Positions 35,994 to 44,141 of a DNA stretch of 64,000 nt are shown piece by piece (positions within the stretch are counted from its first letter, which is position 1; each line of letters starts with the position of its first letter). Origin of the DNA: Salipiger bermudensis HTCC2601 (lineage in GTDB: Bacteria > Pseudomonadota > Alphaproteobacteria > Rhodobacterales > Rhodobacteraceae); contig NZ_DS022276.1 in the NCBI RefSeq assembly GCF_000153725.1, positions 2,029,495 through 2,093,494 of the forward strand, written 5' to 3'. A program made the position numbers and the translations under genes. The notes under the pieces were generated by a model. It saw nothing but the letters and a program-made list of their open reading frames with translations. It searched no databases and was not told the DNA's origin.

Positions 35994-36669
35994 TCCGGTC
36001 CTTCACCTTCAGGGCATCGAGAAACGCTACAACGCCGGCCAGCCGAACGAGATCGCGGTGCTGCGCGGCGCGGACCTGTCCGTCGCGCGCGGCGAGGTGG
36101 TGGCGCTGGTGGCGCCGTCGGGTGCCGGCAAGTCGACGCTGCTTCACATCGCGGGCCTGCTCGACACCGCAGATCGCGGCGACGTGGCCATTGCCGGCGA
36201 GACGGTGACCGGCGCCTCGGACCGGCGGCGCACCATCCTGCGCCGGCAGGAGGTGGGGTTCGTCTACCAGTTCCATCACCTGCTGCCCGAGTTCACCGCT
36301 CGCGAGAACATCGTGCTGCCGCAGCTCGCCAACGGCGTCGCCAAGGCCGAGGCCGAGGCGCGGGCGCAGGAGCTTCTGGAAAGCGTCGGCATCGGCGAGC
36401 GCGCCGGGCACCGCCCCGCCGCCATGTCGGGCGGCGAGCAGCAGCGGGTGGCGTTCTGCCGGGCGATGGCCAACGGGCCCAAGCTGCTGCTGGCGGACGA
36501 GCCGACCGGCAACCTCGATCCCACCACCTCGGACACGGTGTTCGGTGCTCTGGTGCGGCTGGTGCGCGAGACCGGACTTTCGGCGCTGATCGCGACGCAC
36601 AACCTCGAGCTCGCGGCGCGCATGGACCGTCGGGTACGACTCGAGGAGGGGCGGCTGGTCGAGGGCTGA
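35986..36669 (+). CDS. lolD: Lipoprotein-releasing ABC transporter ATPase LolD
   Basis: A 227-residue ATPase with Walker [10 protein letters not shown], signature [15 protein letters not shown], Walker [13 protein letters not shown] and an ATHN H loop. The DEPTGNLD form is typical of the LolD/MacB/FtsE group. It powers the preceding LolC-like permease. Its stop codon lies in a hairpin shared with the convergent YdcZ gene. Confidence 0.95.
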   Translation: MSDPVLHLQGIEKRYNAGQPNEIAVLRGADLSVARGEVVALVAPSGAGKSTLLHIAGLLDTADRGDVAIAGETVTGASDRRRTILRRQEVGFVYQFHHLLPEFTARENIVLPQLANGVAKAEAEARAQELLESVGIGERAGHRPAAMSGGEQQRVAFCRAMANGPKLLLADEPTGNLDPTTSDTVFGALVRLVRETGLSALIATHNLELAARMDRRVRLEEGRLVEG

Positions 36670-36690
36670 GCCCCGATCCGGCGGCTCAGC
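36665..36690. terminator. Hairpin across two convergent stop codons
   Basis: GCTGAGCC pairs perfectly with GGCTCAGC around a ten-base loop. The left arm holds the lolD stop TGA and the right arm the minus-strand YdcZ gene's stop. There is no T run on either side, so it is a weak terminator at best. Confidence 0.45.
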
Positions 36691-37120
36691 CGCGCTGGGC
36701 CAGCCAGACACCGGCGCCCATCAGCACCAGACCGCCGACGCGGGAGAGCGAGACCGGCACGGCGCGCGCGCCGAACAGGCCGAAATGGTCGATCACCGCG
36801 GCGCTGATCAGCTGGCCGACCAGCACGAAGAAGATCGCCCGCCCGACGCCGAACTGCGGTGCCACGTAAGTGACGCTCAGCACATAGAACGCGACGAAGA
36901 AGCCGCCGAGAAACAGGTGCTTTGGGGCGTCGACGGCGCGCACGATCGGGCGCGGGTCGGTGGCGAACATCACCACCGTGGCAGCGGTGAGCGCGACGCA
37001 GAACAGGATGAAGGCCGCCGCCGCAGGCGAGCCGATATGCGCTCCCAGCCGGGCATTGAGCGCCGCAAGGACGGGAACGCCGATGCCGGCGGCAAGCATG
37101 GTGAGCGCGTGGATGGGCAT
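36686..37120 (-). CDS. DMT superfamily transporter, YdcZ/DUF606 type
   Basis: A 144-residue membrane protein with about five spans, the half-size form of the drug/metabolite transporter superfamily. The opening LTMLAAGIGVPVLAALNARLG and the final VGGLVLMGAGVWLAQ match YdcZ-type proteins, which act in pairs. The start is chosen for AGGAGA four bases upstream on the minus strand. Substrate unknown. Confidence 0.82.
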   Translation of the reverse strand: MPIHALTMLAAGIGVPVLAALNARLGAHIGSPAAAAFILFCVALTAATVVMFATDPRPIVRAVDAPKHLFLGGFFVAFYVLSVTYVAPQFGVGRAIFFVLVGQLISAAVIDHFGLFGARAVPVSLSRVGGLVLMGAGVWLAQRG

Positions 37121-37293
37121 TTGGTCTCCTTGGGGCATTCTCGGGGAGCGTTCCGCGGTCTTCCGGGGCCGTCTGGCCGGCACAATGCGGCGGTGCAGCG
37201 TGAGTGTCACCCCAAAAGGTCAAAGGCTTTGGCTTGATCTGGGACACGCGACGGGCGAGACAGGAGAAAACACCACGAGGGAGGGCATCGAGC

Positions 37294-37710
37294 ATGAAAC
37301 GGGTGCTGATCGGAACATGGCTGGCGGCGGGGCTGGCAATCGCGGCCTGTACGCCCGACGAGATGCCGCAGGCGGCGGACGGGCGCGGCCTCTACATGGA
37401 ATATTGCGCCGTCTGTCACGGCGCCGATGGCAAGGGCGATGGCGAGATGGCCCGCTCGATGACCGTACCGCCCAAGGATCTCACGCTGATCGCGCTGCGC
37501 CACGGCGACGAGTTCCCGCGCGCAAAGGTGCTGTCGATGATCGACGGCTACGCCCGCTCGGATCTCGATGGCCCGTCGATGCCGGAATTCGGCGAACTGC
37601 TGAAGGGCGATCTTGTGCCGCTCGACACCGGCGACGGGGTGCTCACCCCGACACCGCGCAAGATGGTGGCGCTGCTGGAGTACCTCGAATCGATTCAGGC
37701 AACGCGCTGA
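37294..37710 (+). CDS. Lipoprotein c-type cytochrome
   Basis: A 138-residue monohaem cytochrome c. The N-terminus is a lipoprotein signal (LAAGLAIAAC, lipid on Cys19), and the haem motif YCAVCHG lies near residue 39, with a likely methionine ligand in GPSMPEFGELL. It should be anchored on the periplasmic side of a membrane and carry electrons. No partner oxidase or dehydrogenase lies beside it. Convergent with a TetR gene. Confidence 0.9.
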   Translation: MKRVLIGTWLAAGLAIAACTPDEMPQAADGRGLYMEYCAVCHGADGKGDGEMARSMTVPPKDLTLIALRHGDEFPRAKVLSMIDGYARSDLDGPSMPEFGELLKGDLVPLDTGDGVLTPTPRKMVALLEYLESIQATR

Positions 37711-37738
37711 CGCTGCACGGGGCCGGGACCACCCGGCC

Positions 37739-38329
37739 TCAGTCCGCCGAGACCGACTTGCGCACCATGTCCCAGTAGATGTCGGCGACCTCTTCGATGG
37801 AGAGCCGCCCGCCGGCGCGATACCACGTGTTCACGCCGGTCAGCATGGCGATGAGCGCGTAGGAGGCCAGCCGCGTGTCGGGCACCGAGAAGACGCCCTC
37901 CGACTGGCCGTCGCGCAGGATCGCTTCCAGCGCGCCCTCGTAGACCTTCCGCTGGGCCTCGATCACCGCAAAGTTCTCGGGCGCGAGATTGCGCAGCTCC
38001 ATGTAGGAGATGAAGATCGCCTGGGGCCGGTCGAGGTTGAAGCGGATGTGAAAGCGCACGAAGGCCTCGAGCCGGTCGCGCGGGCCGTCCGGGCGCGGCT
38101 CGGCCTCCCAGGTCGAGAGAAGCTCGTCCATATGGCCCTTGAGCAGCGAGAACAGCAGCGCCTGCTTGTCGGGCGTGTAGTTGTAGAGTGCGCCCACCTG
38201 CACGCCGACCTCGCGGGCGATCTGGCGCATCGACACGGCGGCATAGCCGTGCTGGGCGAACAGCCGCAGCGCGGTGTCGCGGACCTTGGGTCCGGTGATG
38301 TCGGAATGGGAACCTTGCGTGCGTGCCAT
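37739..38329 (-). CDS. TetR/AcrR family regulator
   Basis: A 196-residue repressor-type regulator. Helix-turn-helix region: VRDTALRLFAQHGYAA, then IAREVGVQVGALYNYTPDKQAL. The effector domain (about 70-196) is all-helical and resembles regulators of fatty acid or acyl-CoA metabolism (TetR_C-like), but I cannot name the ligand. A perfect palindromic site lies 15 bases upstream of its start, so it probably represses itself and perhaps the divergent lipoprotein/hydrolase pair. Confidence 0.92.
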   Translation of the reverse strand: MARTQGSHSDITGPKVRDTALRLFAQHGYAAVSMRQIAREVGVQVGALYNYTPDKQALLFSLLKGHMDELLSTWEAEPRPDGPRDRLEAFVRFHIRFNLDRPQAIFISYMELRNLAPENFAVIEAQRKVYEGALEAILRDGQSEGVFSVPDTRLASYALIAMLTGVNTWYRAGGRLSIEEVADIYWDMVRKSVSAD

Positions 38330-38343
38330 GGCGACCAGATTAA

Positions 38344-38359
38344 CTGAACGGATGTTCAG
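38344..38359. promoter_or_regulatory. Palindromic operator upstream of tetR
   Basis: CTGAAC-GGAT-GTTCAG is a perfect 6+4+6 inverted repeat in the 99-base region shared with the divergent lipoprotein gene. Spacing and half-site shape are usual for TetR-family operators. Confidence 0.7.
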
Positions 38360-38428
38360 AACAAGGTCTCGTGCTTGCCCCGCGCGCGCTGGTGCGGCAA
38401 GAGGGTGACAGACCAGACGGATCCGCCC

Positions 38429-38716
38429 ATGCGCCTCTCGCCTCTTCTGCTGCTGCCCTTCGCCCTGCTGGGCTGCGCCACCTTTCCCGAGCTCGATGCC
38501 GCCCGGACCCCGGGCGTGGCGTCGCAGCCGTTCCCGGCGCTGTTGCCGATCGAAGATCTGATCGGCGCGCCGGTGCCGCGCGCCACGCCAGAGCTGCGCG
38601 CGGGGATCGAGGACCGGGTCGCGGGCCTGCGATCGCGCGCGGCGCGGCTTCAGGGGCCGGTGGTCTCGGACAGCGACAAGGTTCGGATGGATGGCGGCGT
38701 CGATACGTCAGAGTAG
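38429..38716 (+). CDS. Small predicted lipoprotein
   Basis: A 95-residue protein with a lipobox signal: a basic start, LLLLPFALLGC, then the modified Cys near residue 16. The mature part is polar with a helix (ELRAGIEDRVAGLRSRAARLQ) and resembles small alphaproteobacterial lipoproteins of no known role. It ends nine bases before the serine hydrolase start, so the two form an operon divergent from tetR. Confidence 0.72.
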   Translation: MRLSPLLLLPFALLGCATFPELDAARTPGVASQPFPALLPIEDLIGAPVPRATPELRAGIEDRVAGLRSRAARLQGPVVSDSDKVRMDGGVDTSE

Positions 38717-38725
38717 GCCGCGCAG

Positions 38726-39619
38726 GTGACGCGCCAGCCGCCCCTTCACGCCTGCCGGCTTTTCGATGACGGCGGCTGTGAGACCTTCGGCGATCCCGAC
38801 CTGATGTTCCCGTGGTGGAGCGTCACCAAGACCGCCATTGCGATCTGCGCCCTCAGGCTGGCAGAGCAGGGGCGGCTGGACCTCGATGCGCACATGCCGG
38901 ATCAGCCCTTCACCCTGCATCAACTCCTGACTCACCGCGCCGGGCTGCCGGATTACGGCAGTCTGCCGGCCTATCACGCGGCGGTGCGCGCGGATGAGGA
39001 GCCCTGGCCGCGCGACGCGCTTGTCGAGGCGGCCATGGCGCAGGGGCGTCTCTTCGCGCCGGGGCAGGGCTGGCGCTACTCCAATGTTGGCTACCTGCTG
39101 GCGCGGGAGTGGATCGAGGCGGTCGCCGGGCAGGGCCTCGGGGATCTGGTGCGCGCGCAGATCGCGGGGCCGCTTGGGCTCGACAGCGTGGTGCTGGCGC
39201 AGACGCGGGGGCAGTTTGCGCGGACCGCGTGGCCCGAGGCGCGGCGCTATCACCCCGGCTGGGTCTATCATGGCTGCCTGATCGGCACGGCGCGCGACGC
39301 GGCGCGGATGATGCAGGGGCTGTTCGCGGGGCAGTTGCTGCGGGCCGAGAGCCTCTCCCGGATGCGCGAGACACTCCGTCTGGGTGATGCATTGCCCGGT
39401 CGGCCCTGGACCGCGCATGGCTACGCGACGGGGCTGATGAGCGGCAGGGTCGGGGCGGCGGGGCGCGCCATCGGGCATTCCGGCGCGGGGCCGTTCAGCG
39501 TCAACGCCGTCTATCACTTCCCCGACCTTCCGCGCCAGGTGACCGTGGCCAGCTTCACCGATGGACATGACGAGGGTGTGGCCGAGCGCGAGGCGGTGCG
39601 GCTGGCGGTCTCGGGCTGA
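38726..39619 (+). CDS. Serine hydrolase, class C beta-lactamase fold
   Basis: A 297-residue hydrolase of the beta-lactamase/D-Ala-D-Ala carboxypeptidase superfamily. The catalytic SVTK motif is near residue 32, YSN near 116 and HSGAG near 251 stands in for the usual KTG/HTG. The first domain is short, and there is no signal peptide from the GTG start, so it would be cytoplasmic unless translation begins elsewhere. An esterase or peptidase role is as likely as a beta-lactamase role. No ribosome site is obvious; coupling to the upstream lipoprotein gene is likely. Confidence 0.83.
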   Translation: MTRQPPLHACRLFDDGGCETFGDPDLMFPWWSVTKTAIAICALRLAEQGRLDLDAHMPDQPFTLHQLLTHRAGLPDYGSLPAYHAAVRADEEPWPRDALVEAAMAQGRLFAPGQGWRYSNVGYLLAREWIEAVAGQGLGDLVRAQIAGPLGLDSVVLAQTRGQFARTAWPEARRYHPGWVYHGCLIGTARDAARMMQGLFAGQLLRAESLSRMRETLRLGDALPGRPWTAHGYATGLMSGRVGAAGRAIGHSGAGPFSVNAVYHFPDLPRQVTVASFTDGHDEGVAEREAVRLAVSG

Positions 39620-39754
39620 GCCAGTGTCCGGTGGCGCAGCGCTTTCGCCGCAGCACTGCCGAATCCCGTAAGCGCGCCGTTGCACCGGCGCGGGCTTGGG
39701 GATAATGCGGGCCGGACATCTGCGAAAGCGACAACAGCAAGAAGGAGCACTCCC

Positions 39755-41041
39755 ATGTCTGACCCCCTCCGTCTCGGAATCGCGGGCCTGGGCACCGTGG
39801 GTGCCGGCGTGGTCAAGATCGTCCGCCAGAAATCCCTCCTGCTGGAAGCGCGCACCGGGCGCGGCATCGCGATCTCGGCGGTCTCGGCCCGCAATCGCGA
39901 GAAGGATCGCGGCGTGCCGCTGACCGATTACGGCTGGGAAGACGATCCGGTGACGCTCGCCACGCGGGACGACGTCGATGTTTTCGTCGAACTGGTCGGC
40001 GGATCGGACGGGCCTGCCAAGGCGGCGGTCGAGGCGGCGCTGAAGGCCGGCAAGGACGTGGTCACCGCCAACAAGGCGCTGCTGGCTCATCACGGCCAGG
40101 CGCTGGCCGAACTCGCCGAAGAGAACGGCTGCGTGCTGCGCTTCGAGGCGGCCGTCGCGGGCGGCATCCCGGTGATCAAGGCGCTGACCGAGGGGCTTGC
40201 CGCCAATGACATTACCCGCGTCATGGGCGTGATGAACGGCACATGCAACTATATCCTCACGCGCATGGAGAGCGGCGGGCTGAGCTATGCCGAGGCCTTC
40301 GCAGAGGCCGATGGGCTGGGCTTCCTCGAGGCCGATCCCGAGCTCGACGTGGGCGGCATCGACGCCGGCCACAAGCTGTCTCTGCTCTCGGCCATCGCCT
40401 ATGGCACGCAGGTCTCCTTCGATGCGGTGGAGCTCGAGGGCATCGGTCGGGTCAGCATCGACGACATCCGCCAGGCATCGGACATGGGCTACAAGATCAA
40501 GCTGCTCGGCGTGTGCCGGATGACCGGCCGCGGGCTCGAGCAGTCGATGTCGCCCTGCCTCGTGCCGGCATCTTCGCCGCTGGGGCAGCTCGAGGGCGGC
40601 ACCAACATGGTGGTGATCGAGGGCGACCAGGTCGGGCAGATCGTGATGCGCGGCGCCGGCGCGGGCGAGGGCCCGACGGCAAGCGCGGTGATGGGCGACG
40701 TGGTCGACATCGCGCGCGGCACGCGGGTGACGACCTTCGGTGCGCCCGCCAGCAAGCTCGTCAAGGCGACGCCGGCCAAGGCCGCGACGCCGGCGCCGTA
40801 CTACCTGCGCATGAACCTTGCCGACAAGCCGGGCGCACTGGCCAAGGTGGCCTCGGCGCTGGGCGAGGCCGGGGTCTCGATCCACCGCATGCGCCAGTAC
40901 GACCATGTCGACAATGCCGCGCCGGTGCTGATCGTCACCCACAAGACCACCCGCGCGGCGCTGGATGCGGCGCTGGACGCGATCCCGGCCACCGGCGTGG
41001 TGCAGGGCGAGCCGGTGGCGCTGCGCATCGAGCAGGTCTGA
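39755..41041 (+). CDS. hom: Homoserine dehydrogenase
   Basis: A 428-residue enzyme that reduces aspartate semialdehyde to homoserine, the branch point to threonine and methionine. Rossmann start RLGIAGLGTVGAGVVKIV, catalytic region NGTCNYILTRM and EADPELDVGGIDAGHKLSLL (with the conserved catalytic Lys and Asp) are intact, and residues from about 350 form an ACT domain (KPGALAKVASALGEAGVSI), which gives feedback control by threonine in homologues. ATG has AAGGAG seven bases upstream. Length is normal for the ACT form. Confidence 0.97.
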   Translation: MSDPLRLGIAGLGTVGAGVVKIVRQKSLLLEARTGRGIAISAVSARNREKDRGVPLTDYGWEDDPVTLATRDDVDVFVELVGGSDGPAKAAVEAALKAGKDVVTANKALLAHHGQALAELAEENGCVLRFEAAVAGGIPVIKALTEGLAANDITRVMGVMNGTCNYILTRMESGGLSYAEAFAEADGLGFLEADPELDVGGIDAGHKLSLLSAIAYGTQVSFDAVELEGIGRVSIDDIRQASDMGYKIKLLGVCRMTGRGLEQSMSPCLVPASSPLGQLEGGTNMVVIEGDQVGQIVMRGAGAGEGPTASAVMGDVVDIARGTRVTTFGAPASKLVKATPAKAATPAPYYLRMNLADKPGALAKVASALGEAGVSIHRMRQYDHVDNAAPVLIVTHKTTRAALDAALDAIPATGVVQGEPVALRIEQV

Positions 41042-41365
41042 GACAATCGCGCGGTGCGCCCCTGACGGGGCGCGCAGGTCTTGCATGAGCCCGCCTCGGC
41101 GGGCCCATGCGGTGAGGGGGGCGGGCCCCTGTCGCACCAAAGGTGCGCCTTGAGAAGAAAGGAGGGGGCGCTGCCCCCTGTCGCACCAAAGGTGCGCGTT
41201 AGGAAGAAAGGAGGGGGCGCTGCCCCCTGTCGCACCAAAGGTGCGCGTTAGGAAGAAAGGAGGGGGCGCTGCCCCCTCTTGGCCTTCGGCCAATTCACCC
41301 CCGAGGTATTTTTGAACCAGAGAAGGGGCGGGCGCTTTCGGAGACGGCGCGGGCGCGTTCAGGTC
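41042..41365. repeat. Tandem array of three 49-bp units with a conserved tail
   Basis: Three head-to-tail copies of a 49-base unit (starting 41129, 41178 and 41227) lie between hom and the thiolase gene. Copies two and three are nearly identical, while copy one differs slightly around CCTTGAGAAG. Each unit holds two hairpins: GCACC-AAA-GGTGC and GGGGGC-GCT-GCCCCC. The array runs into TTGGCC-TTC-GGCCAA and CACCCCCGAGGTATTTTTG, a tail I recall from many gaps between genes in Rhodobacterales. No gene is visible. It could serve as a terminator cluster for both neighbours. Confidence 0.85.
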
Positions 41366-42538
41366 TCAGGGGCGCTCGATGGCGATGGCGGTGCCTTCGC
41401 CGCCGCCGATGCAGATCGCGGCGACGCCGCGCTTGAGGCCACGGCGTTCGAGCGCGTTGAGCAGCGTGACGATGATGCGCGCGCCGCTGGCGCCGATCGG
41501 GTGGCCGAGCGCGCAGGCGCCGCCATGCACGTTCACGATGTCGCGCGGCAGGCCCATCTCCTTCATGAAGGCCATCGGCACCACCGCGAAGGCTTCGTTG
41601 ACCTCCCAGAGATCGACATCGGACTTTCTCCAGCCAATGCGGTCGAGGAGTTTCTGCGCTGCCGGGATCGGCGCGGTGGGGAAGAGATTCGGGGCCTGCG
41701 CGTGGCTGGCATGGCCTAGAATGCGGGCGCGGGGTGTGGCGCCGGCGGCCTCGGCACCGGCGGAGGATGTCAGCACGAGGGCCGCGGCACCGTCCGAAAT
41801 CGACGAGGAATTAGCCGCGGTCACCGTGCCGTCCTTGCGGAAGGCTGGTTTCAGGTGGGGGATCTTCTCGGGGCGGGCGCGGCCTGGCTGCTCGTCGCGG
41901 GTGATGATCTCCTCGCCGGTGCGGGCATGCACGCTCACCGCGGTGATCTCGGCCTCGAAGGCGCCGGAGCGCTCGGCGTCGAGCGCGTTGTCGAGCGAGG
42001 CAATGGCGTATTGGTCCTGGGCGTCGCGGGTGAACTGGAAGGCCTCCGCGCAGTCCTCGGCGAAGGTGCCCATCAGGCGGCCCCGGTCATAGGCATCCTC
42101 GAGCCCGTCGAGGAACATGTGGTCGATCACCTGGCCATGGCCGATGCGGGCGCCACCGCGCATCTTGGGCAGAAGGTAGGGCGCATTGGTCATGCTTTCC
42201 ATGCCGCCGGCGATCATCGTCGTGGCATGGCCGAGGGCGATCTGGTCGAAGGCCATCATTGCCGCCTTCATGCCGGAGCCGCACATCTTGTTGAGCGTGG
42301 TGGCGGGCACGCCCTCTCCGAGCCCGGCGCGGAAGCCGGCCTGCCGCGCCGGGGCCTGGCCCTGTCCGGCGGGCAGGACGCAGCCCATCAGCAGCTCGTC
42401 GATCTCGGGGGTGCCGGCCTCGGAGCGCGCCGCACGGATCGCCGCGCCGCCGAGATCGGCCGCGGCAAGATCCGAGAACATGCCCTGAAAGCCCCCCATC
42501 GCGCTGCGCGCCGCGCCGGTGATCACCACGTCCGTCAT
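41366..42538 (-). CDS. Acetyl-CoA C-acetyltransferase (thiolase)
   Basis: A 390-residue thiolase that condenses or cleaves acyl-CoA with CoA. The nucleophilic Cys86 lies in NKMCGSGMKA, the histidine in GGACALGHPIGASG and the second cysteine in CIGGGEGTA; length is normal. Biosynthetic (PhaA/AtoB) and degradative thiolases cannot be fully separated here, but size and single-gene layout favour the acetoacetyl-CoA type. No phaB lies next to it. Divergent from the STAS gene with a 90-base gap. Confidence 0.93.
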   Translation of the reverse strand: MTDVVITGAARSAMGGFQGMFSDLAAADLGGAAIRAARSEAGTPEIDELLMGCVLPAGQGQAPARQAGFRAGLGEGVPATTLNKMCGSGMKAAMMAFDQIALGHATTMIAGGMESMTNAPYLLPKMRGGARIGHGQVIDHMFLDGLEDAYDRGRLMGTFAEDCAEAFQFTRDAQDQYAIASLDNALDAERSGAFEAEITAVSVHARTGEEIITRDEQPGRARPEKIPHLKPAFRKDGTVTAANSSSISDGAAALVLTSSAGAEAAGATPRARILGHASHAQAPNLFPTAPIPAAQKLLDRIGWRKSDVDLWEVNEAFAVVPMAFMKEMGLPRDIVNVHGGACALGHPIGASGARIIVTLLNALERRGLKRGVAAICIGGGEGTAIAIERP

Positions 42539-42628
42539 GAGTATTCCTCCCTCTCTCCTGCATATCCTTACCGAATGCTAAGGATTGCCGTCTAGCCATG
42601 GCGGCGGAAACCGTTGCAAGGGCGGAAG

Positions 42629-43096
42629 ATGCAGCTGACCGTTGTTCAGAACGAAGTGATCCCGCCACACTGTGGCGCGGCGACGGATCGCGCCGGCCCC
42701 GATGCCGGTTCCGACCATGTCAGCCGCGATGCGGCGCGCGACAGAGGCGTTGCCGGGCAGGGGGCGCCCGCGACCGCGCCGGAACGGGTGCAGGTGATCC
42801 GCGTCGACGAAGACCGCATCGATTCGCTGGTGGCGATCCAGTTCAAGGACGCGGTGCGCGCCCTGGTCGATCCCGAAGCAAGCCGGGTGATCCTCGATCT
42901 CGAGCGCGTGGCCTTCATCGATTCCAGCGGCCTCGGCGCGGTGATCGCCGCCATGAAGGGGCTTGGCGCGGGGCAGAGGCTGGAACTCGCCGCCCTCAGC
43001 CCGGTGGTCGACAAGGTGTTCCGCATGACCCGGATGGACAGCGTCTTTACCATTCACGAGGTGGTTCCGCCGCTTGGCGAAGCCGGGCCGGCCTGA
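42629..43096 (+). CDS. STAS-domain anti-sigma factor antagonist
   Basis: A 155-residue protein with a polar N-terminal extension of about 55 residues and a STAS domain like SpoIIAA/RsbV. The phospho-site motif is FIDSSGLGAVI (Ser99/Ser100) after the strand ILDLERVA. In the unphosphorylated state such proteins bind the anti-sigma kinase. It precedes such a kinase by 24 bases, so the two form a partner-switch pair. The extension, rich in Arg and Asp, is unusual for RsbV. I chose the ATG with GGCGGAAG immediately upstream over a TTG 15 bases earlier. Confidence 0.85.
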   Translation: MQLTVVQNEVIPPHCGAATDRAGPDAGSDHVSRDAARDRGVAGQGAPATAPERVQVIRVDEDRIDSLVAIQFKDAVRALVDPEASRVILDLERVAFIDSSGLGAVIAAMKGLGAGQRLELAALSPVVDKVFRMTRMDSVFTIHEVVPPLGEAGPA

Positions 43097-43120
43097 ACGG
43101 GCCGCCGGGAGCGAGGGCCC

Positions 43121-43603
43121 ATGGTGGAGGCGCATGACCCTGACCCGCCGCTCATTCTCGATCTCTGGATAGGCGCGACCTCCGTCGAGGTGCGCCGCAG
43201 CCTGGGGCAGGCCAAGCAGGCGCTCTGCGCGGTCGGCTTCGACCGGGACCGCGGCGATGAGGCCGAGCTTGTTCTTGCCGAGGCGCTCAACAACGTGGTC
43301 GAGCACGCCTATGCGGAGCAGGCGAACGGGCGGCTCCATCTGCAGATCCTTGCGAATGGCGAAACAGCGGTGCTGCGACTGTGCGATCACGGCGCCGAGA
43401 TGCCATGCGGAGAGCCGCCGGCGGGGCTGATCCGCCCGAGCGCAAGGCCGGACGACCTGCCAGAGGGAGGGTATGGCTGGCACCTGATTCACCGGCTGGC
43501 GGACGCTGTCTGCTATGATCGCACCGATGGCTGGAACAGGCTCGAGTTGCGCCTCGGCCATACGCAGTTGCGGGACGGTGCAGATCAGCGAGGATCTTCA
43601 TGA
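43121..43603 (+). CDS. ATP-binding anti-sigma factor kinase (RsbW/SpoIIAB-like)
   Basis: A 160-residue GHKL-type ATPase. The N box is LAEALNNVVEHAY with Asn57/Asn58, and the glycine-rich lid appears as LPEGGYGWHLIHRLAD. It would phosphorylate the STAS protein upstream and, in the classic scheme, bind a sigma factor. No sigma factor or serine phosphatase is in view, so the third member is unknown. The pair may act on another target, such as a signalling kinase, as in some alphaproteobacteria. Confidence 0.85.
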   Translation: MVEAHDPDPPLILDLWIGATSVEVRRSLGQAKQALCAVGFDRDRGDEAELVLAEALNNVVEHAYAEQANGRLHLQILANGETAVLRLCDHGAEMPCGEPPAGLIRPSARPDDLPEGGYGWHLIHRLADAVCYDRTDGWNRLELRLGHTQLRDGADQRGSS

Positions 43604-44141
43604 AAGCGCCCAGATCCGATCTCATTGGTGCCTGAAATGCCGGCGATACAGAGAGGGTAGCTGCTTAAGGCTTCCCTCGGCGCCGCGCCGTTTCAGCCCC
43701 CACCCAGTGCGTGGCGTCGAGGTCTTTCAATCTCAGCAACGTCTTCCCTAAACCCCTGTCCGATCTCGCCGCCGGAGCCCATGCCCGTGCGGCCGTCTGC
43801 GCGTGGCGCAGCGTCTTCGGGACTGGCGGCAGCGCAATGTGGCCCGGCCACCTCAATTCCTTCAAGCGATCATATTTCCGCCCGAATGAGCCGCGATACA
43901 GGGAGTGTAGCTGCTAAAGGCTTCCCTCGGCGTCACGTCGTTTCAGCCCCCACCCAGTGCGTGGCGCCGAGGCACTTCCTCCTCCCGGAAAATCCATCGC
44001 TTGCAGCCTGCGCCAGCCCCCGAACGGGTTGGTGTATACCGCACACGCATAGCGCGAAAAAACTCCCGATCTTGCCACATTTCGGCCTCCGATGAAGGCG
44101 AAGCTCCGGGAATGTGCGTTTTCCGCTATGGAGCCAATGGC
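43604..44141. repeat. 538-base gap with a duplicated 82-bp sequence
   Basis: No gene is supported here. Two direct copies (43641-43722 and 43891-43972, exactly 250 bases apart) share about 85% of bases by eye. Copy B folds with perfect 8-bp ends CCTCGGCG / CGCCGAGG; copy A has one mismatch in the same arms. The 168 bases between are unique. Short reading frames in both strands lack ribosome sites. The arrangement may be an old duplication, remnants of a mobile element or two copies of a structured RNA. Confidence 0.7.

Noticed and set aside
41129-41275. Possible CRISPR array at the 49-bp repeats
   Set aside because: The copies are contiguous with no spacers, contain two palindromes each and have no cas genes near.
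43665-43865. 66-codon minus-strand frame in the duplicated region
   Set aside because: No ribosome site, ends within a repeat copy, unlike codon use of real genes and no family pattern.
43975-43986. Anti-ribosome-site motif CTTCCTCCTCCC, as in Rhodobacter CcsR or cuckoo small RNAs
   Set aside because: Only one copy occurs, whereas those RNAs have two in loops, and there is no DUF1127 gene upstream. On the other strand it reads as a ribosome site for an 11-codon frame only.
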